NCBI RefSeq assembly: GCF_003604215.1 | Contig: NZ_QXGS01000005.1 | Coordinates: 124,001 to 188,000 of the forward strand | Length of the DNA: 64,000 bases | Reading direction: 5' to 3' | Origin: Teichococcus vastitatis | Lineage (GTDB): Bacteria > Pseudomonadota > Alphaproteobacteria > Acetobacterales > Acetobacteraceae | In this document: positions 34,437 to 43,191 of the stretch, piece after piece | How positions within the stretch are numbered: the first letter of the stretch is position 1 | Layout: each line of letters begins with the position of its first letter | Program-made: the position numbers and the translations under genes | The notes under the pieces: generated by a model | Told to the model about the DNA's origin: nothing | Database searches by the model: none | The model's input: only the letters and a program-made list of their open reading frames with translations

Positions 34437-35662
34437 TGCCAGACGACCTGCCGCCCCAGCCTTCCAAGGCGGGGCATTCCAACACCGGCGCCCATTTCGC
34501 CACCCGCATGTCGCATGGCGGCCGCGCCGGCAGCCGCGTGCATGGCTTCGTCAACCCTGCGGTGCATCGCGGTTCCACGGTGCTGTACCCCTCCTGCGAG
34601 GAGCGCGGCACCATCAATGCGCGCTCCCTGGAGCAGGTGATGACCTACGGCACCGCCGGCGGTCCCACCCATTTCGCGCTGGAGAACATGATCGCCGAGA
34701 TCGAGGGCGGCTCGCGCGCGCTGATCGTCGGCACCGGCTTGGCCGCCTGCACCCTGCCCTTGATGGCATATCTGAAATCGGGCGAGCACTGCCTGATGCC
34801 GGATAGCGTCTATGGCCCCTCCCGGCGGATCGCCGACGGGCTGCTGAAGCGCTTCGGCATCGAGACCAGCTACTACGATCCCATGATCGACGGCGCCGGG
34901 CTGGACGCGCTGATGCGCCCCAACACCCGCGTGGTGTTCGCCGAGAGCCCGGGCAGCCACACCTTCGAGATGCAGGACATCCCGGCCCTGGCGGAGGTGG
35001 CGCACGCGCATGGCGCCAAGCTGATCATGGACAACACCTGGGGCATCCACCACTTCCAGCCCTTCACCAAGGGCGTCGATGTTTCGGTGCAGGCGCTGAC
35101 CAAGTATGTGGGCGGCCATTCCGACGTGCTGCTCGGCTCGGTCACGGTGAACACGCCGGAAGACTGGGCCATCATTGCCGGCGCGGCGCGGGAGATCGGC
35201 CACTACGCCTCTCCCGATGATTGCTGGCTGGCGCTGCGCGGCCTGCGGACGCTTGCGGTGCGGCTGACGGCGCAGGAGGCAGCCGGGCTCGCCGTCGCCC
35301 GCTGGTTCGAGGGGCGGCCCGAGGTCCGCCGGGTGATGCACCCCGCCATGGCCAGCCACCCGCAGCACGCGCTGTGGAAGCGCGACTACACCGGCGCCTG
35401 CTCGCTGTTCGGCGTGGTGTTCGAGCCGCGCTACACGGTGAAGCAGATCGACGCGATGGTGGATGGGCTGAAGCTGTTCGGCATCGGCGCCTCCTGGGGT
35501 GGGTTCGAGAGCCTGGCGCTGCCCACCACCAACTACATCACCCGCACCGCGACGCGGGCCGACGTGCTGGAAGGCCCGACGGTGCGGTTCCATGTCGGCC
35601 TGGAAGATCCGGCCGACCTGATCGCCGACCTGGAAGCGGCACTGGACGCGCTGCCGCGCTGA
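34436..35662 (+). CDS. metC: Cystathionine beta-lyase
   Basis: 408 residues, PLP-dependent Cys/Met metabolism family. The PLP lysine is in VSVQALTKYVGGHSDVLLG; MTYGTAGGPTHFALE, GTGLAACTLPLMAYL and SPGSHTFEMQDIPAL match the alphaproteobacterial MetC type. It splits cystathionine to homocysteine, pyruvate and ammonia. Coupled to the sulfurtransferase upstream. Two hairpins follow its stop. Confidence 0.94.
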   Translation: MPDDLPPQPSKAGHSNTGAHFATRMSHGGRAGSRVHGFVNPAVHRGSTVLYPSCEERGTINARSLEQVMTYGTAGGPTHFALENMIAEIEGGSRALIVGTGLAACTLPLMAYLKSGEHCLMPDSVYGPSRRIADGLLKRFGIETSYYDPMIDGAGLDALMRPNTRVVFAESPGSHTFEMQDIPALAEVAHAHGAKLIMDNTWGIHHFQPFTKGVDVSVQALTKYVGGHSDVLLGSVTVNTPEDWAIIAGAAREIGHYASPDDCWLALRGLRTLAVRLTAQEAAGLAVARWFEGRPEVRRVMHPAMASHPQHALWKRDYTGACSLFGVVFEPRYTVKQIDAMVDGLKLFGIGASWGGFESLALPTTNYITRTATRADVLEGPTVRFHVGLEDPADLIADLEAALDALPR

Positions 35663-35669
35663 GCACAGG

Positions 35670-35685
35670 GCCGCGGAAACGCGGC
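35670..35685 (+). terminator. GNRA-capped hairpin just after metC
   Basis: GCCGCG, loop GAAA, CGCGGC: a perfect six-pair stem with a stable tetraloop, eight bases past the stop codon. No T-run follows; it may protect the 3' end or help termination. Confidence 0.45.
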
Positions 35686-35703
35686 GGCATGGGAATAGCT
35701 CAC

Positions 35704-35725
35704 GGGGGACGGCAACTCGTCCCCC
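35704..35725 (+). terminator. GC-rich hairpin between metC and glgX
   Basis: GGGGGACG and CGTCCCCC pair perfectly around GCAACT. It ends 46 bases before the glgX start, so it could end metC transcription or act as a leader structure of glgX. Confidence 0.5.
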
Positions 35726-35771
35726 CCCTGCCGCGTCTTAGCCGACGCCGCCCTCCTGCAAGGACTCTCCC

Positions 35772-37925
35772 GTGCCCCCAGCGATCAACCAGTCCCGCAT
35801 CACCGAAGGTCGTGCCAACCCTCTCGGCGCCACCTGGACCGGCCTCGGGGTCAACTTCGCCCTGTTCTCGGCCAATGCCACCAAGGTCGAGCTGTGCCTA
35901 TTCGATAACAGCGGGGAAACCGAGCTGGAGCGGATCGAGCTGCCGGAATACACCAATGAGGTGTTCCACGGCTTCCTGCCGGATGCCCGCCCCGGCACGG
36001 TGTATGCCTATCGCGTCCACGGCCCTTACGAGCCGGAGCAGGGGCACCGCTTCAATCCCAACAAGCTGGTGCTCGACCCCTACGCGCTGAGCCATGTGGG
36101 CGAGTTCAAGTGGGACCACGCTCTGTTCGGCTACACCATCGGCCACAAGGACGAGGATCTGTCCTTTGACGAGCGCGACAGCGCCGCCTTCATGCCGAAA
36201 TGCCGCGTGGTCGATCCGGCCTTCACCTGGGGCAATGACCGCCGCCCGCGCATCCCCTGGGAGCGCACCATCGTCTACGAGACGCATGTGAAGGGCGTCA
36301 CCAAGCGCCATCCGCTGGTGCCCGAGGATGCCCGCGGCACCTATGCCGGCCTCGCCAACCACGAGGTGATCAAGCACATCAAGTCGCTTGGCGTGACCGC
36401 GGTGGAGCTGCTGCCGATCCACTTCTTCGTCAATGACGACTACCTGCTGGACAAGGGCCTGGTGAACTACTGGGGCTACAATTCCATCGGCTTCTTCGGC
36501 CCGGCCCGGCGCTACGCCCGCAACCAGGATTTCGCCTTCGCCGAGTTCAAGGAGATGGTGGCCCGCCTGCACGATGCCGGGCTCGAGGTCATCATGGACG
36601 TGGTGTACAACCACACCGCCGAGGGCAATGAGCGGGGCGCCACGCTGTCCTTCAAGGGCATCGACAATGCCAGCTACTACCGCCTGCTGCCGGACCAGAA
36701 GCGGTACTACATCAACGACACTGGCACCGGGAACACGGTGAACCTGTCCCATCCGCGCGTGCTGCAGATGGTCACCGACAGCCTGCGCTACTGGGTCAAC
36801 GAGATGCATGTGGATGGCTTCCGGTTCGACCTGGGCACCATCCTGGCGCGCGAGCCGCATGGCTTCGACGAGCAATCCGCCTTTCTGAAGGCCTGCAACC
36901 AGGATCCCGTCCTGGCCGACGTCAAGCTGATCGCCGAGCCCTGGGATATCGGCCCCGGGGGCTACCAGGTCGGCAATTTCGCGCCGGGCTGGGCGGAATG
37001 GAACGACAAGTTCCGCGACACCGTTCGCGGCTTCTGGGTGGGCGAGGAAGGCAAGGCCGCCGATCTCGGCAATCGCCTGTCCGGCTCGGCCGACCTGTTC
37101 AACCATCACGGCCGCAGGCCCTGGGCCAGCGTGAACTTCCTGGCCGCCCATGACGGCTTCACGCTGAACGACCTGGTTTCGTACAACGAGAAACACAACG
37201 AGGCGAATGGCGAGGAGAACCGGGACGGGCATTCGCACAACCTTTCCTTCAACTACGGGGTTGAGGGCCCGACCGACGATCCCGAGATCAACGCAGTGCG
37301 CGAGCGGCAGATCCGCAACATGCTCGGCACGCTGTATCTGAGCCAGGGCACGCCGATGCTGCTCGCGGGCGACGAGTTCGGGCGCTCCCAGGACGGCAAC
37401 AACAACGCCTATTGCCAGGACAACGAGATCTCCTGGCTGAACTGGGACTGGCAGGACAAGGGGGACCGGCTGGTCGCCTTCACCCGGCGCCTGGCCGACC
37501 TTCGCAACCGCTTCCCCGTACTGCGCCGCGGCCGTTTCCTGTCCGGCGAGTTCCATGAGGCGAGCGAGGTCAAGGGCCTGTCCTGGTACAAGCCGTCCGG
37601 TGAGGAGATGGAGGCCGCCGATTGGGAGGACCCCAACACCCGTTGCTTCGCCAGGATGCTGGATGGCCGGGCCCAGGAAAGCGGTATCCGCCGCCCCGGC
37701 CATGACGCCACGCTGCTGCTGATCCTCAACGCCTATCACGAGGCGGTGGAGTTCACCCTGCCGGAATGCCCGGACGGGCGTGGCTGGGTCCGGTTGCTCG
37801 ACACCAACCTCGCCGAGCAGGAGGACGAGGACGAGCCGGAATTCCGGATCGGTGACAGCTACACCGTCACGGGCCGCTCGCTGCTGCTGTTCACCCTCAA
37901 GCGGCAGCGCGGCAAGCGGGGCTGA
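35772..37925 (+). CDS. glgX: Glycogen debranching enzyme GlgX
   Basis: 717 residues, GH13 isoamylase-type. It cuts alpha-1,6 branches of limit dextrins. An N-terminal CBM48-like domain (GVNFALFSANATKVELCLFD) precedes the barrel. Catalytic residues: Asp in VDGFRFDLGTIL, Glu in KLIAEPWDIG, Asp in NFLAAHDGFTLND; the region I motif is VIMDVVYNHTAEG. The start is a GTG with AAGGA seven bases ahead. It stands alone here without glgP, glgB or glgC. Confidence 0.96.
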   Translation: MPPAINQSRITEGRANPLGATWTGLGVNFALFSANATKVELCLFDNSGETELERIELPEYTNEVFHGFLPDARPGTVYAYRVHGPYEPEQGHRFNPNKLVLDPYALSHVGEFKWDHALFGYTIGHKDEDLSFDERDSAAFMPKCRVVDPAFTWGNDRRPRIPWERTIVYETHVKGVTKRHPLVPEDARGTYAGLANHEVIKHIKSLGVTAVELLPIHFFVNDDYLLDKGLVNYWGYNSIGFFGPARRYARNQDFAFAEFKEMVARLHDAGLEVIMDVVYNHTAEGNERGATLSFKGIDNASYYRLLPDQKRYYINDTGTGNTVNLSHPRVLQMVTDSLRYWVNEMHVDGFRFDLGTILAREPHGFDEQSAFLKACNQDPVLADVKLIAEPWDIGPGGYQVGNFAPGWAEWNDKFRDTVRGFWVGEEGKAADLGNRLSGSADLFNHHGRRPWASVNFLAAHDGFTLNDLVSYNEKHNEANGEENRDGHSHNLSFNYGVEGPTDDPEINAVRERQIRNMLGTLYLSQGTPMLLAGDEFGRSQDGNNNAYCQDNEISWLNWDWQDKGDRLVAFTRRLADLRNRFPVLRRGRFLSGEFHEASEVKGLSWYKPSGEEMEAADWEDPNTRCFARMLDGRAQESGIRRPGHDATLLLILNAYHEAVEFTLPECPDGRGWVRLLDTNLAEQEDEDEPEFRIGDSYTVTGRSLLLFTLKRQRGKRG

Positions 37926-37941
37926 ACCACAACCGTCTCGC

Positions 37942-37973
37942 CGCAGCGGAGTCCTTCCCCTGGCCCCGCTGCG
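37942..37973. terminator. Hairpin in the convergent gap between glgX and the Fur-family gene
   Basis: CGCAGCGG and CCGCTGCG, eight pairs with a 16-base loop, between two convergent genes. A second pairing (CGTCTC with GAGACG about 65 bases on) spans it. A bidirectional terminator is the simplest reading. Confidence 0.45.
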
Positions 37974-38056
37974 ACGACCACGATTGAGTGGTGGGGCAGG
38001 AGACGATCACCGACCCGGCTCCGGGAACGAGCGAGGTCAAGCGGTGGGACGGCAGC

Positions 38057-38533
38057 TCAGGCGGCACAGGCGGCGCAGCGCCCTTCCACCTCCACCACCG
38101 CATGGCCCGCCTGGAAGCCGGAACGGGCCGCCGCCTCGGCCAGGGCACGGGTCACGGCGGGATCGCTGATCTCGGTGGTCTGGCCGCATTGGCCGCAGAT
38201 CAGGAACTGGTGCGCGTGCTGGTGCCCCGCATGGTGGTCATGGCCGGCACCGACGCAGCCGACAAAGGCGTTCAGCCGCTCGACCTTGTGGATCAGCCCC
38301 TGTTCCAGCAGGAAATCCAGCGCCCGGTACACCGTGGGCGGCGCGGCGCCGGGCCGCTGTTCCTTCAACCGGTCCAGCAACGCATAGGCGCCGAGCGGCT
38401 GCTCGGCTTGCAGCACCAGTGCCAGCACCTGACGGCGCAGCTCCGTCAGCTGCACCCCGGCGCGGATGCATTGGCCTTCGGCGGCGGCGAGCCGCCGCTC
38501 CATCACCGCCGCGCTGCCCTGCCCTGATGCCAT
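38057..38533 (-). CDS. Fur-family transcriptional regulator, probably Zur
   Basis: 158 residues from the ATG at 38533, with AGGAGAG in front. The winged helix (LTELRRQVLALVLQAEQPLGAYALLDRL, PTVYRALDFLLEQGLIHKVE) is followed by a metal domain with HDHHAGHQHAHQFLICGQCG and a terminal CAAC. The two CxxC pairs make a structural zinc site. The His-rich loop, and the divergent COG0523 metallochaperone and hisI genes, point to zinc-responsive Zur rather than iron-responsive Fur. A palindrome sits in the shared promoter. Confidence 0.85.
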   Translation of the reverse strand: MASGQGSAAVMERRLAAAEGQCIRAGVQLTELRRQVLALVLQAEQPLGAYALLDRLKEQRPGAAPPTVYRALDFLLEQGLIHKVERLNAFVGCVGAGHDHHAGHQHAHQFLICGQCGQTTEISDPAVTRALAEAAARSGFQAGHAVVEVEGRCAACAA

Positions 38534-38553
38534 GCCCGCTCTCCTTGCCATCC

Positions 38554-38577
38554 TGTTCGGGTTATATAGTAACAGAA
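38554..38577. promoter_or_regulatory. Candidate Zur operator between the regulator and hisI
   Basis: GTTATATAGTAAC (38,561-38,573) is a GTTA-N5-TAAC inverted repeat, flanked by GTTC and GAAC at nearly symmetric distance. It resembles known alphaproteobacterial Zur boxes, which carry GTTAT...ATAAC-type arms, and overlaps TATA-like hexamers on both strands. It lies 27 bases from hisI and about 28 from the regulator gene. Confidence 0.5.
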
Positions 38578-38599
38578 CCCTGACTTGAGGAGCCGCCCC

Positions 38600-39007
38600 A
38601 TGCCGGTCACCGATTCCGCCGCCCGCGCCCGCTTCCTGGCCGCGGCGCGTTTCAACGAGCACGGGCTGCTCCCCGTCATTGCCCAGGCCGCCACGGGCGG
38701 CGAGGTGCTGATGATGGCCTGGATGAACGCCGAGGCGCTGGAGGAAACCCTCGCCACCGGGCGGGTGGTGTATTTCTCGCGGTCGCGCAATGCCCTGTGG
38801 CGCAAGGGCGAAACCTCCGGCCAGGTGCAGCACTGGACGGATCTGCGGCTCGACTGCGACGGGGACACCCTGCTGGCGCTGGTGGAGCAGCAGGGGGTGG
38901 CCTGCCACACGGGCCGCCGCTCCTGCTTCTTCCAGGCGCTGCGCGATGGCACCGTGACCGCCATCATCGCCCCCGAGGTCGATCTGGAGGTGCTCTATGG
39001 CCGGTGA
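38600..39007 (+). CDS. hisI: Phosphoribosyl-AMP cyclohydrolase HisI
   Basis: 135 residues, histidine biosynthesis step 3 (PRA-CH, monofunctional). Conserved blocks: [35 protein letters not shown], the metal motif [16 protein letters not shown] and [11 protein letters not shown]. All three zinc-ligand cysteines are kept, so this copy still looks zinc-dependent. It is not next to other his genes; it is paired with a metallochaperone behind a Zur-like operator. GAGGAG precedes the ATG; its 3' end overlaps the next gene by 11 bases. Confidence 0.94.
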   Translation: MPVTDSAARARFLAAARFNEHGLLPVIAQAATGGEVLMMAWMNAEALEETLATGRVVYFSRSRNALWRKGETSGQVQHWTDLRLDCDGDTLLALVEQQGVACHTGRRSCFFQALRDGTVTAIIAPEVDLEVLYGR

Positions 39008-40118
39008 CAGCCTCAACAGCGGGGCCGGGCCAAAGGCGCCGCTGCCGGTCACCCTGCTGACCGGCTTCCTCGGTGCCGGCAAGACCACCCTGCTGAACCG
39101 CCTGCTGCGGCAGCTGGGGATGGAAGGCACCGCCGTGCTGGTCAACGAATTCGGCGAGATCGGCCTCGACCACCTGCTGGTGGAATCGCTCGACGAGGAA
39201 GCGGTGCTGCTGCAGGCCGGGTGCCTGTGCTGCACCATCCGCGGTGACCTGGCGCGCGCGCTGGAAGGCATCGCCCGGCGCGTGCGCGACGGGCAGGCGC
39301 TGCGGCGCGTCGTGATCGAAACCACCGGCCTCGCCGATCCGCTGCCGATCCTGCAGACGCTGATGGCTGATCCCGCCACGGCCCGCCACTTCATCCTCGA
39401 CGGGGTGGTGACGGTGATCGACGCGGTGAATGGCCAGGCGACGCTGGACCGGCAGCCCGAGGCGGTGCGGCAGGTGGCCGTTGCCGACCGGCTGCTGGTC
39501 AGCAAGGCCGACCTCGCCGATCCGGCGGCGCTGCAAGCTCTGCGAGCCCGGCTGCGCGGGATCAATCCGACGGTGGTGCCGCGCATCCTGGATGCGGCGC
39601 CGGTGTCGATCACCGGTCTCGGCCCGGCGGCAGTGCCGCAGCGGGCGGCGGTGCTGCGCGACTGGCTGGCGGAGGCGGCGGTCGGACATGATCAGGGCGA
39701 TCACCACCATGGCCACGCGCACGGAGATCAGGGCCACCGGCACGGCCATGATCCCAACCGGCATGATTCGCGCATCCACGCCTTCGCGCTGCGCTTCGAC
39801 ACGCCGTTGCCCTGGGATGGCCTCGCCACCTGGCTCGAGATGCTGGCGGCGACCCGGAGCGACGCGGTGCTGCGGGTGAAGGGTATCCTCGACCTGCAAG
39901 GCCAGGAACGGCCGGTGGCGATCCACGGCGTGCAAAGCGTCTGGCACGCCCCTACCCTGTTGCCGGCCTGGCCCGCGGAGGTGCCGCGGCAATCCGTGCT
40001 GGTGTTCATCCTGCGCGACCTGCCGCGCGCCGTGATCGAGGACGGCATCGCCGCCTTTTGCGCCGCCGCCGTCCCCACGGTGTTCACGCCGGAGCGAGCA
40101 GCATCCGGCGGAGATTGA
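38997..40118 (+). CDS. COG0523 (CobW/ZinT-type) GTPase metallochaperone
   Basis: 373 residues. The G-domain P-loop is [16 protein letters not shown]; the metal-binding CxCC is in [11 protein letters not shown]; the base-specificity motif is LLVSKADL. A histidine-rich linker ([22 protein letters not shown]) leads to the CobW C-terminal domain. Such GTPases deliver zinc (or cobalt) to client enzymes. The operon with hisI and divergent Zur-like gene favours a zinc role, perhaps with HisI as a client. Confidence 0.92.
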   Translation: MAGDSLNSGAGPKAPLPVTLLTGFLGAGKTTLLNRLLRQLGMEGTAVLVNEFGEIGLDHLLVESLDEEAVLLQAGCLCCTIRGDLARALEGIARRVRDGQALRRVVIETTGLADPLPILQTLMADPATARHFILDGVVTVIDAVNGQATLDRQPEAVRQVAVADRLLVSKADLADPAALQALRARLRGINPTVVPRILDAAPVSITGLGPAAVPQRAAVLRDWLAEAAVGHDQGDHHHGHAHGDQGHRHGHDPNRHDSRIHAFALRFDTPLPWDGLATWLEMLAATRSDAVLRVKGILDLQGQERPVAIHGVQSVWHAPTLLPAWPAEVPRQSVLVFILRDLPRAVIEDGIAAFCAAAVPTVFTPERAASGGD

Positions 40119-40170
40119 CGCGGCGCACCACCGCGCGTTCCCTCGGCGGAATCGAACAAGGACCCGCCCG

Positions 40171-40821
40171 ATGCCGCTGACCCTGCCGGAGGAGCTGCTG
40201 CTCCTGACGCTCGACGACGAGACGGGGCGGCTGATCGACCGCGCCGCGCCGTCCGGCGACTACGCCCTGGTGGCTGCCATCCTGGCGGAGCTGCAGCTGC
40301 AGGGCCGCATCCAGGCTGGCAGTGACACCGTCGCGGTGCTGGACTCGTCCCCCACCGGCGACGCCGCCATGGACAACGTGCTCGCCCGGCTCGGTGCCGG
40401 AACCGAGCCGCAGGGCACGCGCTGGTGGATCGAGTCGTTGGGCGGCGAGGCCGACCGCCTGCGCGACCATTACTTCGACAGGCTGGTGGAGCGCGGCATC
40501 CTGAAGCTCGAGGAAGGCCGCTTCCTGTGGTTCTTCGCCGAGCGCCGTTATCCGGTGATCTCCGACAAGGAGGAGCGGGAGGTGAAGGCCCGCATCATGG
40601 CGGTGATCTTCGAGGACACGCCCCCCGTTCCGCACGACGTGCTGCTGATCGGGCTGACCCGGGCCGCCGGATTGCTGCCGCTGCTGCTCGCCACGGGCGA
40701 GCTGGAGCGGGCGCAGTCGCGCATCGACGCCGTGGCCGACAGCGAGCCGCTGAATCGTGGCCTGACTGATGCAGTTCGAGACATCTTCACCGATGTCGCC
40801 CGCACCGGCCCGGTGATGTAG
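40171..40821 (+). CDS. GPP34 (GOLPH3-like) family protein
   Basis: 216 residues, helical. The opening LTLPEELLLLTLDDETGRL and LVAAILAELQLQGRI are the marks of the GPP34 family, the bacterial relatives of eukaryotic Golgi phosphoprotein 3. GOLPH3 binds PI4P and glycosyltransferases; the bacterial role is not established. LLPLLLATGELERAQSRI near the end is also typical. Single gene, 52 bases after the metallochaperone. Confidence 0.9.
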   Translation: MPLTLPEELLLLTLDDETGRLIDRAAPSGDYALVAAILAELQLQGRIQAGSDTVAVLDSSPTGDAAMDNVLARLGAGTEPQGTRWWIESLGGEADRLRDHYFDRLVERGILKLEEGRFLWFFAERRYPVISDKEEREVKARIMAVIFEDTPPVPHDVLLIGLTRAAGLLPLLLATGELERAQSRIDAVADSEPLNRGLTDAVRDIFTDVARTGPVM

Positions 40822-40858
40822 CGCCTCAACCCGGAACCTCGCCGGACGTTGGGGGATC

Positions 40859-41560
40859 ATGCAGGATCAATCCCCCGTTGCGCTGGTTTCCGGTGGCGCG
40901 CATGGCATCGGCGCCGGCATCGCCCGCCGGCTCCGGCAGGATGGCTGGCGCGTCGTGACCGCCGACCTCAATCCAGGCGAGGCCGGCACCCGGCATGCCA
41001 TCGCCGACGTCGCAGACGAGGCTGCCGTGGCGGCCCTGGTGGACGGCGTGGCCGCGCAGGAAGCCCGCTTGGACGCCCTGGTCTGCAATGCCGGCATCAT
41101 GGTGCGCAAGCCGGTCACCGAGCTGACGCTTGGCGAATGGAACAAGGTGCTCGGCACCAATCTCACCAGCGCCTTCCTGCTGGCCCGAGCGGCGGCGCCG
41201 CTGCTGCGGGCGGCCCATGGCAGCATCGTCACCATCGCCTCCACCCGCGCGCACATGTCGGAACCGGACACCGAATCCTACTCGGCCAGCAAGGGCGGCA
41301 TCCTGGCATTGACCCACGCGCTGGCGGTCAGCCTGGGGCCGGAGATCCGCGCCAATTGCGTCAGCCCGGGCTGGATCGACGTGGCCGGCGAGCCGCTGCG
41401 CCCTGAGGACCATGCGCAGCACCCGGCCGGCCGCGTTGGCCAGGCCGGAGACATCGCCGCTCTGGTCGCCTGGCTGGTCGGCCGCGAGGCCGGCTTCATC
41501 ACTGGCGCCGAATTCGTCTCCGATGGCGGCATGACGCGGAAGATGATGTACGCGGAATAG
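40859..41560 (+). CDS. SDR-family oxidoreductase
   Basis: 233 residues. The cofactor motif is varied to SGGAHGIGAGIA; the acidic DLN after strand 2 suggests NAD. NAGIM and the active-site STRAHMSEPDTESYSASKGG (Tyr and Lys) follow, and the tail has ITGAEFVSDGGM. Substrate unknown. It starts 37 bases after the GPP34 gene. Confidence 0.88.
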   Translation: MQDQSPVALVSGGAHGIGAGIARRLRQDGWRVVTADLNPGEAGTRHAIADVADEAAVAALVDGVAAQEARLDALVCNAGIMVRKPVTELTLGEWNKVLGTNLTSAFLLARAAAPLLRAAHGSIVTIASTRAHMSEPDTESYSASKGGILALTHALAVSLGPEIRANCVSPGWIDVAGEPLRPEDHAQHPAGRVGQAGDIAALVAWLVGREAGFITGAEFVSDGGMTRKMMYAE

Positions 41561-41692
41561 CGGCACCCGGTTGTGCGGATCACCGGTCGGCCCCTCCCCG
41601 CCGCCGCTGTTGCGCGGCGAGCGGCGCCGCTGCGGGGTGCGGGCCTGCACAGACCCCTCGTCTCGCCCGGGCATCTGTTCTATCCCGGCTGC

Positions 41693-42307
41693 ATGGCGAA
41701 GGACCCACTCCATTTCGAAACCCTGCGCGGTCCGGCGGTACATCCGGTGCTGCCGGCCCTGGCCCGTCTGCGCATCGCGGTGTTCCGCGAATGGCCCTAC
41801 CTCTACCAGGGCGACGAGGCCCATGAGGCGGAATATCTGCGCGCCTATGCCGAGGCACCAGGTGCCGCGGTGATCCTGTGCCGCGACGGCGACACGCCGG
41901 TTGGCGCGGCCACCTGCGAGCCGATGGCGGAGACCCATGCGGAGGTGCGCGGCAGCTTCACCGCGGCCGGCCTCGATCCCGCGCAATACTGTTATTTCGG
42001 TGAAAGCGTTCTACTGCCCGGTTACCGTGGTCAGGGTGCCGGAGTGCGCTTCTTTGAACTGCGGGAAGCGCATGCCCGATTGCTCGGGGCGCGGTTCGCC
42101 ACGTTCTGTGCCGTGCAGCGCGCCGCCGACGACCCGCGCCGCCCGGCCGGCTACACGCCGCTGGACGGCTTCTGGCGGCGCCGCGGCTATGAAAGCTGCC
42201 CCGGCCTGGCTTGCACCCTGTCCTGGCGCGAGCCCGGCGGCACCGCGGACATCCCGCACCGGCTCGGCTTTTGGCGGAAGGCTCTGACCGGCGGAGAGGC
42301 ACCATGA
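41693..42307 (+). CDS. GNAT-family acetyltransferase
   Basis: 204 residues from the ATG at 41693. The start MAKDPLHFETL and LRIAVFREWPYLYQGDEAHE resemble a GNAT group that often annotates as N-acetyltransferase. The CoA loop is LLPGYRGQGAGVRFFELRE. Its stop overlaps the start of the following carbon-nitrogen hydrolase, so they form a pair. The 41573 start extension is unsupported. Confidence 0.85.
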   Translation: MAKDPLHFETLRGPAVHPVLPALARLRIAVFREWPYLYQGDEAHEAEYLRAYAEAPGAAVILCRDGDTPVGAATCEPMAETHAEVRGSFTAAGLDPAQYCYFGESVLLPGYRGQGAGVRFFELREAHARLLGARFATFCAVQRAADDPRRPAGYTPLDGFWRRRGYESCPGLACTLSWREPGGTADIPHRLGFWRKALTGGEAP

Positions 42308-43191
42308 CGACGCTGCGCCTTGGCCTTCTGCCCTATCGCGTGGAGCGGCCCGCCAGTGTCGCCGCCTGGGCGGCGCGGCTGGACCGGGAACTCACCGTCG
42401 CCCGGCAGCACGGCGCGCAGCTGGCCGTGCTGCCGGAATATGCCTGCGTCGAGCTGGGTTCGGCCCTGGTCGGCCAGTCCCCCGCCACCGAGGCGGAGGA
42501 GCTGACGGCCATGGTGGGAGCGGCGCCGCAGATCCTGGATGCCATGCGGGCCGCCGCGCGGCGCTCCGGCCTCTGGTTGCTGCCGGGCACCCTGCCGATG
42601 CGCGATCCGGACGGGCTGATCCGGAACCGCGCGCCGCTGATCGATCCGTCCGGGCGCTGCGCCTTCCAGGACAAGCACTTCATGACCCGCTTCGAGGCGG
42701 AACGCTGGGGCGTCTCGTCCGGCGCACCACCCTCGGTGTTCGAGACGCCCTGGGGGCGCATCGGCATCTCGGTCTGCTACGACAGCGAGTTTCCCGCCCA
42801 TGTGCGTGCCCAGGTGGAAGCCGGTGCCTGGCTGGTGCTGGTGCCGTCCTGCACCGATACGCTGCATGGCTTCAATCGCGTGCGGCTCTCGTCCGCCGCC
42901 CGCGCGCTGGAGAACCAGTGCTTCGTCGCCGTGGTGCCGACCGTGGGCGACGCCGACTGGTCCGCCGCGCTGGACCGCAACCGCGGCCATGCCGCCGTGT
43001 TCGGCCCGGTGGATCGCGGCTTTCCGGATGATGGCGTGATCGCCCGGGGCGCCATGGACGCGCCGGACTGGCTGCTGGCCGACCTGGATCCGGCCCGCAT
43101 CGAGGCCGTGCGCCGCGATCCGGCCGTGTTCAACCACCGCGACTGGCCGCGTATCCCCTTTCCCGCCGCCGCTCCGGCCCGCTTCGCATGA
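42304..43191 (+). CDS. Carbon-nitrogen hydrolase (nitrilase superfamily)
   Basis: 295 residues. The triad reads Glu in LAVLPEYACVE, Lys in FQDKHFMTRFEAE, Cys in GISVCYDSEFPAHV. Substrate is a small amide or nitrile; it is not D-carbamoylase-like in its loops. Coupled by overlap to a GNAT gene upstream and to lpxB downstream. The GNAT plus amidase pair might act on one metabolite; that is inference. Confidence 0.9.
   Translation: MTTLRLGLLPYRVERPASVAAWAARLDRELTVARQHGAQLAVLPEYACVELGSALVGQSPATEAEELTAMVGAAPQILDAMRAAARRSGLWLLPGTLPMRDPDGLIRNRAPLIDPSGRCAFQDKHFMTRFEAERWGVSSGAPPSVFETPWGRIGISVCYDSEFPAHVRAQVEAGAWLVLVPSCTDTLHGFNRVRLSSAARALENQCFVAVVPTVGDADWSAALDRNRGHAAVFGPVDRGFPDDGVIARGAMDAPDWLLADLDPARIEAVRRDPAVFNHRDWPRIPFPAAAPARFA

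Noticed and set aside
35898-37739. 613-codon minus-strand open frame opposite glgX
   Set aside because: Shadow of glgX created by GC-rich codon usage; no motif.
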